Shown here in pieces: positions 22,807 through 31,439 of a stretch of 64,000 nucleotides of DNA. The notes under the pieces were generated by a model. That model ran no database searches and was not told the origin of the DNA. It saw nothing but the letters and a program-made list of their open reading frames with translations. A program made the translations under genes and the position numbers. The DNA is from Hofstenia miamia (Eukaryota; Xenacoelomorpha; Acoela), in the NCBI GenBank assembly GCA_004352715.1, contig SCFE01000108.1:1537326-1601325 (forward strand), read 5' to 3'. How positions within the stretch are numbered: position 1 is the first letter of the stretch; each line of letters starts with the position of its first letter.

Positions 22807-23899
22807 TATATATATATTAGTGCTGTGTTTCCTAACACAGCTCTCTGTAAATAATTATTCACAGAGAGCCTTCCTCGCAATATATTCTAACAGGATTAAA
22901 CGGACTGGAGTGCTTCTTAACTTAACCGGATTTAAACCGGTTTTAACCAGATCTGTGAAAATTAGCGCCTGCTTGGTCACATATATTTATGCATCTAAAT
23001 GTTCAATTCACATGTGTCAAAACAAGGCCTTGGTCAAAATCATTTACAACAATAGGAATCTTTACACCCTTTCCGCACAATTTCTATTGTGATTGTAATC
23101 AATATATTTTGAAAATCAAAGATAGAATTTCTTAACTAGATTTTAACCTGATTAACTGCCTCACGTAGATCAACCGGATTTAACCTCACCGATTAACCGG
23201 ACCCGATCCATCACTAATACGGGAAAGTTTTAAATTACCATCAGTCTTGGTTTCATCAATGCTTTTGTCAGAAATGTCCATATTGGTCTCATTTGAAAAT
23301 AATGCAATAGAATACTTCTTGATCAATTTGTGAGGATAACCGTTACTCTCTAAAATGTTAAAAACTTTGTTAGTTGCAGATGTTAGATGTTGGTAATTTG
23401 AAGATATCATTTTTGCTCTATTAAATAAGGTCTTGATTGTATTGATTTTGTAGGGTATGTTGCAATTTGAAGAATACGGAATGTATGATCCTGGATTTGT
23501 CTCCTTAATGTGCCAACTTGTCTCATATTTATTATTTAAACTGTGTACAGACATCTTTTTGAAATTCCATATTAAATTGAATTTCTGGGAAAATACTATT
23601 AAGATATTTTAGAAAAATGTCGACTTCCTCTTTTTCCTGAAAAATTGCAAAAATTTTAGATTCCAATAAGATCCCAATATCATAAAACAGGAGAAGCACT
23701 AATAATTAAACAATCAAATAAAGATCAATTATTAAATAAACAACTAAGCATGATATCATTGAACTTATTTTCAGAGAATGTGATATTAAATTAATGATAT
23801 AAGTATAGTCTACTGTAAATATATTTAGTTTTTACCGCATATTTGTAATGATGATGTTTCATAGCGTCTATCTATGCAAAAGCTCAGCATAATCACTTC

Positions 23900-23936
<37 letters not shown>

Positions 23937-25408
23937 ATTTAAAAACTTTTTATTGTATTTAAAAGCGTGTCTGATCTCAATTCTAAACTGTTTTTGTGTT
24001 AATATCATAAATCAAGGCTTNNNNNNNNNNNNNNNNNNNNNNNNNNNNNNNNNNNNNNNNNNNNNNNNNNNNNNNNNNNNNNATATATATATATAATTTA
24101 AAAACTTTTTATTGTATTTAAAAGCGTGTCTGATCTCAATTCTAAACTGTTTTTGTGTTAATATCATAAATCAAGGCTTCTTCCAAAACAAATTTACCAA
24201 AATAACTGAAAATATAGAAGGAATTCTGAAACTTACTTTTGTCGCCCATAGTAATATTTTTTTCAACATTCGCAATCTCTTACATATTAAGCTGATCTTC
24301 AACTGGCAAAAATACAATAAAATACAAGGACTGATTATGCAGCATTGGTAACAAACAATTACATGTATACAACGTTGTTCATTAAGTTTGCAACATGGAA
24401 ATTGCCATACTAAGATATTTTAACTTGCAAATATAAAATTGAAATATCTAATAATATACTGCAATGCAACATTAAAGTGGAATGTCTCATTTATAATGAT
24501 CAAATTATATTTTTAGTCAAATCAACAAGTAGTAAAAATACATTCCTTACAGCAGACAATGGAAAAATTTTAGAATTGAAATATTCATCTAAATAAGCGA
24601 ACAATATTTTCACATACTTTTCACCTGCAGTGGATAAGTCTGCACATATTTTATCTTTCTCTTTTATTAGAGTTCCCACTGGAACATGAATCTTGATATG
24701 TTTTGCATTTGCGCCTAACATTTTTTTGTTTCTTCCCGGAGCACCGTCATTGCCACGAATACTACTGCTGAGATGGGATAAAGACTTTTTATTCGTAGTT
24801 GCCTAAAATCAAGAATGATATTTCAATATCATTAAAAATTTGCAGCCCACTGCCTATTTCTATTTTAAAGGTAAGTCAAATAAATTTATAAATTACAAGT
24901 CAGCGTTAAATATACAAAGACATACATGAAATCAAAATTTGTTATACTGTACATTATGTTGAAAAATGCTATTTATATATTATAATTCAATGGTGTTTAA
25001 AACAGACTTGCATTCGTGCTCACAATTTCTGTAGAGCGAATTGTATTCATTCCAATAGTGCTTTGGAAAGGGGGACTGAGCACCACTGGTTCACATCAAA
25101 CAGCCTAATTTGATGTGTTTGTTAATGCTATTATTTTTGGACGCCTTCTTTTTAAATAAAAATTTTAAGAAAACTTTGCAAATAAATGTCACTGTGAATA
25201 CCTCAAAAATCACATGGCCTCCATTTCCACCATTAGCCCCATCAGGACCCGCGAATTCTTTGCGATGATCACTGAGAAAACTGCAGCAACCATTTCCTCC
25301 AGACCCTCCTCGGATTTTAACCTCGAGATAATCAACAAACTTAGAAGACTCCTTTTCGCGAAGTTTTTCAAGGTTGAAACACCTGCGGAAAATTAAATTT
25401 CGAAGCAT
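17584..25408 (-). CDS. MTG2: MTG2 / GTPBP5, mitochondrial Obg-family GTPase (five exons)
   Basis: Five exons (25408-25202, 24802-24618, 18605-18436, 18102-17916, 17866-17584) join to 1032 bases: 343 codons and a stop, all borders GT-AG. The N-terminus ([10 protein letters not shown]) looks like a mitochondrial targeting peptide. Residues about 24-157 form the glycine-rich Obg fold ([20 protein letters not shown]). The G domain has GFPNAGKSS (183-191), FTT (208-210), DIPG (230-233), NKID (296-299) and VSA (321-323). RKEFAGPDG and [10 protein letters not shown] match MTG2 better than the paralogue GTPBP10. The family binds the mitochondrial large ribosomal subunit and promotes its maturation. 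Human MTG2 is about 400 residues, so this copy is slightly short, mainly at the ends. Nothing disrupts it. Intron 2 (6012 bp) is packed with transposons, while intron 4 is only 49 bp. Confidence 0.93.
17916..18102 (-). CDS. MTG2: MTG2 exon 4
   Basis: Acceptor TTTAG|GCAAAT completes the P-loop glycine and continues [13 protein letters not shown]. It contains the switch threonines (FTT) and [10 protein letters not shown]. The donor is CTAAG|GTATTT, phase 2. It is separated from exon 5 by a 49-bp intron. Confidence 0.9.
18436..18605 (-). CDS. MTG2: MTG2 exon 3
   Basis: Acceptor TTTAG|GTACAT; donor ATGCAG|GTAGAT. It restores the codon split at the end of exon 2 and reads [13 protein letters not shown], then [16 protein letters not shown], ending inside the P-loop. 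It lies 6 kb from exon 2 across the transposon-filled intron. Confidence 0.9.
18692..20218. mobile_element. hAT-type non-autonomous element in MTG2 intron 2
   Basis: Perfect 8-bp target duplication ATGATCGC at 18684-18691 and 20219-20226. Terminal inverted repeats are CATTGGCGGATC on the left and, inverted, TAGTGGCGGATT on the right; the subterminal regions are G-rich and C-rich respectively. Length is 1527 bp. The inside has no transposase I recognise. An 84-codon frame (19412-19666) and a 20-bp (TA)n at 18770-18789 are all I see. The 8-bp duplication is characteristic of hAT elements. Confidence 0.8.
20284..21677 (+). pseudogene. LINE reverse transcriptase relic (CR1/L2-like), 5'-truncated
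   Basis: A 387-codon frame starts inside the RT domain: [48 protein letters not shown] (first aspartate), [23 protein letters not shown] (YADD box intact). The frame closes at a TAG (21447), but the C-terminal tail typical of CR1/L2-type LINEs continues in the same frame with RRRTRLQ and LLWNKLP, through a second stop near 21611, to about 21677. The endonuclease and 5' part are absent. Missing 5' ends are usual for LINE insertions. The insertion opposes MTG2 transcription and lies just after the hAT target duplication. Confidence 0.85.
21678..21760 (+). repeat. LINE 3' tail with short tandem repeats
   Basis: Downstream of the LINE frame the sequence ends in an AATAATAATAAT run at about 21735-21746. 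CR1/L2-type LINEs usually end in such short repeats rather than poly(A). I did not find a target duplication. Confidence 0.45.
22050..22341 (+). pseudogene. Tyrosine-recombinase-like C-terminal fragment (Crypton/DIRS type)
   Basis: The frame just right of the (TA)n/N at 22031-22048 reads [29 protein letters not shown] and [13 protein letters not shown], then a Lys/Ser-rich tail ending KKRKL. The order is an arginine in an xxRKT box, then GH about 26 residues later, then a tyrosine 9 residues further in KTAAKNY. This matches the Box II region and catalytic tyrosine of tyrosine recombinases such as those of Crypton elements. The catalytic domain upstream is absent. The match is by pattern only. 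Confidence 0.45.
22643..22765. repeat. Irregular GACAGAGCGCC array
   Basis: Five copies of GACARRGCGCC (one lacking the first G) lie within 120 bp, spaced 20-33 bp apart and separated by AT-rich spacers containing ATATA. The array runs straight into the (TA)n at 22772-22817. Confidence 0.6.
22772..22817. repeat. (TA)n microsatellite
   Basis: About 45 bp of nearly pure TA with one interruption. Confidence 0.9.
22814..23220. mobile_element. Candidate MITE with two terminal hairpins
   Basis: The left end reads TATTAGTGCTG, and the inverted right end reads TATTAGTGATG. Both ends carry CCGGTT/AACCGG words. Directly inside the left end are two perfect hairpins: 22822-22841 (8-bp stem, 4-base loop) and 22841-22868 (8-bp stem, 12-base loop). 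The right end cuts into a Penelope relic, which suggests insertion there. The ends and superfamily are uncertain. Confidence 0.4.
23220..23670 (-). pseudogene. Penelope-like element relic (RT thumb to linker)
   Basis: The minus strand at about 23665-23570 reads [20 protein letters not shown], like the FLxYLNSxHPxIKFTxE segment of Penelope RTs. After a frameshift, [19 protein letters not shown] and [15 protein letters not shown] follow (about 23490-23300). These match the linker before the GIY-YIG endonuclease. The motif box and endonuclease are missing. It lies in MTG2 intron 2, in sense with that gene. Confidence 0.65.
23932..24178. other. Gap flanked by identical sequence (assembly artefact)
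   Basis: N fills 24021-24082. About 88 bp left of it, ending AAATCAAGGCTT at 24020, is repeated exactly right of it, ending at 24178, each copy preceded by (TA)n. This looks like one locus represented twice across an unresolved (TA)n, not a biological duplication. The gap falls within MTG2 intron 2. Confidence 0.75.
24618..24802 (-). CDS. MTG2: MTG2 exon 2
   Basis: Acceptor TTTTAG|GCAACT; donor GAAAA|GTATGT, a consensus donor, leaving phase 2. It encodes the middle of the Obg domain, including [12 protein letters not shown], typical of the family. Reading on past the donor gives a poor, unrelated tail, which supports this splice site. Confidence 0.9.
25202..25408 (-). CDS. MTG2: MTG2 exon 1 (codons 1-69)
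   Basis: Starts at the ATG of MLRNLIF, the first Met in frame, and gives a basic targeting-like N-terminus. It carries [17 protein letters not shown] and [16 protein letters not shown] of the Obg fold. The donor is GAG|GTATTC, phase 0. Intron 1 is 399 bp. Confidence 0.9.
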
Positions 25409-28400
25409 GGGGCATCAATGTACTAAAACTGCAAGATATATCGTGTTACAAACAGTTGTATGAACATATTATAACTTACTTATACAAAAGATTAAAATAT
25501 TGTAGAATAGGATGGTATCTCGGGACTTTCCGAAATTTATTCGTAATTCAATTTCGGAATATTTTATTTTAAATTATAGGATTTTTTGGATTTCAATCAG
25601 GAAAAAATCAAAGATGTATATGGCTCCCTTGGCTAAGCCTAATAGCCAATATGTGTAGAAGTAAACGTTGACCTATAAAATATAAGCTGCCATTTAAGGC
25701 GAGAAAAATTAAATCAAAACTTTATTGTCAATATAATATTTAATGAAATTGGAAAACTTTCAACTCTATGTCATCGTAGTAAACAAGGGTTAGATGTTTT
25801 CTTACACAAAGCTATCACATCCAAATAATTCCAAAAATATAAGCATGTATCGTACTTTTGGAAAGCCAATTTCCCCTCCCGTCATCAAGAAAAAATCATT
25901 GATACGTCACTAGCGAGAACCCCACGATCATGTAGTAGTTTTTTATATTTATGATACTAACACTGTTAGTCTTTTGACTATAGTAAGAAATTCTTTCAAA
26001 ATTCTATATTATCCTTATAAAAACGAAGATTTCAATATCTCAGTATTGCCCACCAACGCAAATATTCATTCAATTCAAGTTACAGTTTTAATAATTTTTG
26101 TTATGGCAACAATCGAAGCATCGATATCAACGAAATTTTTTTAAGAAAATAACTAGACAGAAGAAATGATAAATGACAATGGCAATTAACAATGTCCTCA
26201 ACGCATTATTCAACTAAGCATATAATACCATAACTGTTTAGGATCATGAACAATGTTACACCATATCATAAGATAGACTTTTCTATTATCAGCACAACGA
26301 TAAATTTAAACAAATGAACTTCAAATATGAATAAACATGTTATTTATAAGCGAATTTCATTCATTAATGCCTCTGCTAAGCTATGGAGTGATTTACCTGA
26401 TTTTGCATTTTTAATGAAAAGAAAGAATTGAATATTAATAATGTGATTTTGAATTCTACAATAAAAATTATTCAACTGAAAGAAATCAACGGGTCATAAC
26501 GCATGTGTGAAATATTTTATTTATAATGGTTAAGTATAGTACATTGACATACTGAGTTACTATTAGCATGATTGAATGCAGTAAAATCAATTTTTGAATT
26601 AAGATTTCATCTTCGTTTTACCATAAAGCCGAATAAATTGTAATGTTGAATTACTTGTCAACTTAATTATCAGATTCATTTCGATTAAATTCCCGTATAG
26701 GGCCACTCGGTTAGTCTTTTGACTATAATCAAAATTGCGGTTTTGCATTCTTTTGTCTATTAGTTAAATAATTTTACTATTGTCTGTCCTATATTTTGAC
26801 TAATAGTGAAAAGCAGTTTCTGCGGAAATTGTATTTATATTTTATATACATGAACATCTACAACTAAGTTGAGTCGTAATAACTACATTTCAAATATAGG
26901 TGAAGGGAAAACATTTTAGTGATATATTAAATAGCCCGCACAAACGCGTATTGAATAGTTCATTGATGATTCATAAATAAGGGCATATGTAGAGAATTTA
27001 TGGAAATATTTAACCCAATTTGAACTTTCCAATCTAAAAAGTAAATTTTAAATTGTTACGCAATCACAGCATCCTTTGCAACACCACTCTCTTTCTCTCT
27101 CTAGTGAAATCGGGGGGCTGCGACACAGTTATTCAAAACGCTTTTTTACTACAGTTTTTTTACTAACCGTGTGGCACCCCCCTAATATGTTTTCATATGG
27201 ATGTGTATGCAAAAAACCTCCAATTTAATACGAGTTTGACAGCATTCATTCATTGAAATAGTTAATAGGGAAACTTTGCACATAGAGGACTTCGAGACGT
27301 TTGAACGCTCTACATACAGAAAGCATGTTAGTTGTTTCTCCATAAACTTAATAGCACATCATTATTTGAACATTAGACATGAGTTGCATTTGAAAGAGTT
27401 TTTAAAAATAATGTTTCGTTAAATAATAAGTAATACTTTCACGGACGCCGGCATACAAGAATTATTTTTAGCGCTAATTTTCACCATAACTGGAGAACAC
27501 ACTTGCTAATAGATTTCCAAATTTCCTAAAATGCATATAGAAAATTGATTGAAAATTTGGACAAAACCGATTGCATCCTCAGTGATAGAATAGACAGCTT
27601 AAAGATAAGGAACAAACACTAGAGAGAACAAAGCAGATCCCGATTGAAGGTTCTAGGGTTTAAAAGGTAGTAAAAATTAATAAAGATTTTCAAAAAAATT
27701 CATTCTGTCATAATTGTTAGCGATTGAATTGAATCGAATTAGCATGACATTTTATCCCATATTTTTAGTGCCTTCCTACTTTTAAGATTGAGTGGAGTCA
27801 TTCAAATACTGCATACATGCATCACTTTGTCATAGTATTCCCAAATCTTTTCTGCTTGGGTTATCCTTAGTGGTTTATCACCACTTATTCACTTTTTTGT
27901 ATTCGTCGCATTTTTTCTTGTTCGAGTCAAAATGCTTTGCTAAGCAGGTATATTATTCACCATATAACTCATTTGAGCAAAATTGATGTTGTAAAAAGAA
28001 TATATCTAAGTTAAGAACAACATTTCATGTATCATTTCAAAATTCATCACATTCTTATTAGAAGCAGATCGAAATGTGTTCCCCATGACACGTATTAAAA
28101 ACTTTAGTTCTTAGAAGATTCTCGAAATTGTTATGTATGAAATAAGTTGCATTCTTGTATGCTTAAATTCGAAATTTAAACATCATATAACTTTATAAAA
28201 ACATGCTTCGGTATTTCACTGTTATCCTAAATAGTTTCGCAACATAAAACTGGACAAAAAAATCAAATAAACTTACAACATTACAATAATATCATTTTAT
28301 ATGGGTATTAACTTAACTAGTTGAAATAAATATTAATATTCCTGGTTTTTAGGCCTTTTCCATTAATGCAATAGTCAGAAATTTAAAATTTTGAACTTAC

Positions 28401-28940
28401 AAAATGTATCAAAGAAGGTTATTAAAAAATCTTTTCTGTTGAAACGTAAAAGAATGAAAGGCATTATGTTGCTAATCAGCATAATCTACTTTTTAATATA
28501 AATGAGTAACAAATGAGCAAGAAACCCCGAAGCCAACTGGAAATTAATAAATGTTTCAGAGATTGAACCTCGATCTTTGATTTTCATGTATTATTTAATA
28601 TTTTAATCAGCTTTTAATTAATATGTACTGTGCAATATTATATAATGAATATACAGTGTTGACCATATACTTAAGTTTAAAAGATTCATTTATCAGATAC
28701 TAGAATATATTTATTTAAATGATGTCCTTAACAGATTTTTTACTAAATTTTGTTGAATGACAGAAAATAAATGAAAAAATTGTATTTTATAATGCCAAAA
28801 TTCTCCTACGAATGACATTGCAAATGAGAATTTTTTGAAATAACTGATGCTTTTGAACAAATTCGTTCAAAATTAGTGGGCGAGAATAAAATTCGTGCCA
28901 CGTGAAACTTCACTAACTAACCAAATTGGTTAAAAATGGC
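25409..28940. other. Noncoding stretch upstream of MTG2
   Basis: The MTG2 promoter should lie just right of 25408, but I see no clear TATA or initiator. An 18-bp sequence, GTTAGTCTTTTGACTATA, occurs exactly at 25965-25982 and 26710-26727. An imperfect GC-rich inverted repeat lies at 27113-27181. The open frame at 27792-27986 has no recognisable features. Confidence 0.45.
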
Positions 28941-28948
28941 AATAATAA

Positions 28949-29016
28949 AACAGATCTGTTAACAGATTTTAAATATATTTGCATAGTTTTTTTACCAATA
29001 TATTAACAGATCTGTT
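28949..29016. promoter_or_regulatory. Paired 12-bp palindromes (candidate protein-binding sites)
   Basis: AACAGATCTGTT, a perfect palindrome, occurs at 28949-28960 and 29005-29016. Each is followed by a half site AACAGATT within one base or directly. Spacing start to start is 56 bp. Function is unknown; no gene is visible close by. Confidence 0.35.
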
Positions 29017-30475
29017 GAACAGATTATAAATATGATCGTCACTGTGAATATACATGCATTAGGATTTTTTACTCTCGAGAAAATAAAATCTATATCTACA
29101 GAAAGTTTTTTAATAGAATGTTATTTAATTAACCATTTGTAAAGTTGTGATGGCTGTTTTCAAAATTACACTAATCACGCAATTAGAAGACACTGCAATT
29201 ATACTAAATTAATATTGGGTGTCATGATAAAAGTGCTAAGCGAACAGCTAGGATCAAAGCTGCACAGAAAAAACAAAAACAACTCTCCCACTAATCTTTT
29301 TGCAACCTTTGAAAACAAAAACAACTCTTTTCTAATAAATTAACTTCAATTTTTACAGAGCACAAACATTAAATGTCTTTCAGAAGATATCCACTATTGG
29401 TAGGTTCAATGCAATATTTAAAAAACAGCTTGGTGTTATTGTAAAAATGGAGCGTGTACGTTTCGATACATGAAAAGAATCTAAAAGAACAAATTTAAAA
29501 ATTAAATTACTTATATATGTACATGTATATTATTAGCAACAATTATTGTAGCATATAAGAAGCATTATCATATTTTTATAAAGAATACTGAGAAAATTTC
29601 TGTCGTAAACATTTTTAGGAAATACAAGAGTAAAATGTGTAAATCTTTAAAGTGATAAAATGCTAGTTTAGTCTTTTATAAAACAACACTACAACACCAA
29701 CTGGGGAGGCTCCTCGTGAGAAACATTATTCAATACATTTTCATACACTGACAGTTGAAATTTGATCTTAGAGCATTCCTCATCTAGTGTTCTTATACAG
29801 ATAAGATTCGAAATGATTATAAATAGTTTTCCTATAATAATATCATATAAGATGAAAAATGAAATATAAATGAAACAAGTATTTATCAAATTTTAATGTC
29901 AAACAAAACATCAGTTACTATTCATTATCGCGAATGCAAAATTTCGAAATTAGCATAATTGCAATTTTGTAATAATCAAAATTAAATAATAAAGAAACGC
30001 AAAGATGTACATAGCCATGATTTTTCAGAGCTGGCCTGTCTACTAAAATTTCTAGACCAGTATATAAATAGTCCTCCCTGCGAAACTAAATTAGCTAATA
30101 ATTGTAAATGTCAAACAGCGTCATTTTATTAAAGATTTTTTCATATCGGTAAAAGATGTTTTTGTAACAATTTTCTATTTTGCAAAATATCAAATTCTAG
30201 GTCCATCTTATGAATGTAAGTTACATTTGTGGTATAACAGGAGATAGTACATTTGAACAGTCATAAATATTAATTATGAAAATATATTGACTTCGCAATG
30301 ATAGGTAGTGATAATCACTATCACACTTCAATATTTATTAATAAGTGCAAAGCAAATAAAATTGCATTTGCAAATAACTTGCATATTCGATGCTTTGCGT
30401 AATGCCTGAATATTGATTTGGTACAAATCAACGCCCTTTAACCAAAAATATCATAAAATATCAAGCATATGCACA

Positions 30476-30507
<32 letters not shown>

Positions 30508-31062
30508 CTAAAATTTTTTAACTTGTTTACAAGTAAGTAAAAAAATTTGCGAAGATTTAAAAAATAGATTAACCTTAAGAAATTTAATGTATCTCGTGAA
30601 ATTTTATTGGTTTGGAAAAGTTCCCATCTATGTTCTTCCTGACTCAGAGCAAATTAAATGAAGCAGTTCATAACCTCAAAGAAACACTTCAAAACCAAAA
30701 CATAAAAATAGAAATAAGTTAATACAAAATTAATTGATTTGTTCCCCTTCTAAAAGCTAGTATGTTAAAGGTCATCAAAAAATAAGAATCTTCGCAGTTC
30801 TTTTAAAAAGGCTTAGAAGAACAGCATTTATGCATTGATGCGTTTTTAATACTATATTTCGATGTTTGTGGCATATTATAGATAAATATTTATAAAATGA
30901 ATGAACCTACTGCGGCATATACGCCATAGCATTTAATTAGTAATTATAGTTTATAAGTAAGATGAACCATTTTTCTTTAAATGATTCCAAATACATAATT
31001 CAAAGGTTTTAAGAATAATTTAATTATGTTAAAATAAGTTGGTAAAAGCAAGAAATAAAATA
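29017..31062. other. Noncoding stretch
   Basis: Nothing recognised apart from a (TA)n at 30482-30508. Short frames such as 29889-29689 (minus) lack motifs. Confidence 0.45.
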
Positions 31063-31329
31063 TTACGTTTTAAAGCAAGTGCAAGATTGCAAAGGAACAT
31101 TGTTGATAGGGTTACTTCTTCTAAGGAGACACTGTGGACAGGAAGCTAGTTCTTGAGCACAATTGTAATCAGGCTCCGTGAAAAACCATCTCAATTCCTT
31201 TCTCATTTCAAAGAAATTGTAGAGTTTTGTACAATTATCAACTTTGTTGAGCACAATCTGTTTTTGAGCAGATTGCACAGCACAAATAAGGACAGAGAAC
31301 AACAAAAACCAGCTTCCTTGATAGAGCAT
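31063..31329 (-). CDS. Candidate small secreted cysteine-rich protein (88 aa)
   Basis: The frame starts at a Met in good context (ACA before ATG). Residues 1-21 form a convincing signal peptide: a short polar start, the hydrophobic core WFLLFSVLICAV, then QSA as the cleavage site. The mature part of about 67 residues has six cysteines at 33, 57, 64, 67, 83 and 85 (C-X23-C-X6-C-X2-C-X15-C-X-C), which could make three disulfides. I do not recognise the family and assign no activity. It could be a whole single-exon gene or a first exon. The plus-strand and other minus-strand frames over it are shadows. A CCAAT box and an octamer motif lie upstream. Confidence 0.45.
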   Translation of the reverse strand: MLYQGSWFLLFSVLICAVQSAQKQIVLNKVDNCTKLYNFFEMRKELRWFFTEPDYNCAQELASCPQCLLRRSNPINNVPLQSCTCFKT

Positions 31330-31399
31330 TGTGACAAAAGTACGCCACTGTAATCAATGTGTTGCAAAAACCCAAAATAAAGCACTGGCAAATTTTGCA

Positions 31400-31437
31400 C
31401 CAATCAGATAACGAAATTTTAAGTAAGATGCAAATAA
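31400..31437 (-). promoter_or_regulatory. Possible promoter elements of the secreted-protein ORF
   Basis: On the minus strand, 70-110 bp before the ATG, are ATTGG (an inverted CCAAT box, about 31401-31405) and ATTTGCAT (an octamer, about 31429-31436). No good TATA box is seen. Such short words also occur by chance in AT-rich DNA. Confidence 0.25.
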
Positions 31438-31439
31438 AC

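Noticed and set aside
23932-24178. True 88-bp tandem duplication
   Set aside because: The copies are identical and lie exactly at both edges of a gap beside (TA)n, so an assembly artefact is more likely.
25214-25396. Plus-strand frame of 60 codons
   Set aside because: It is the reverse shadow of MTG2 exon 1.
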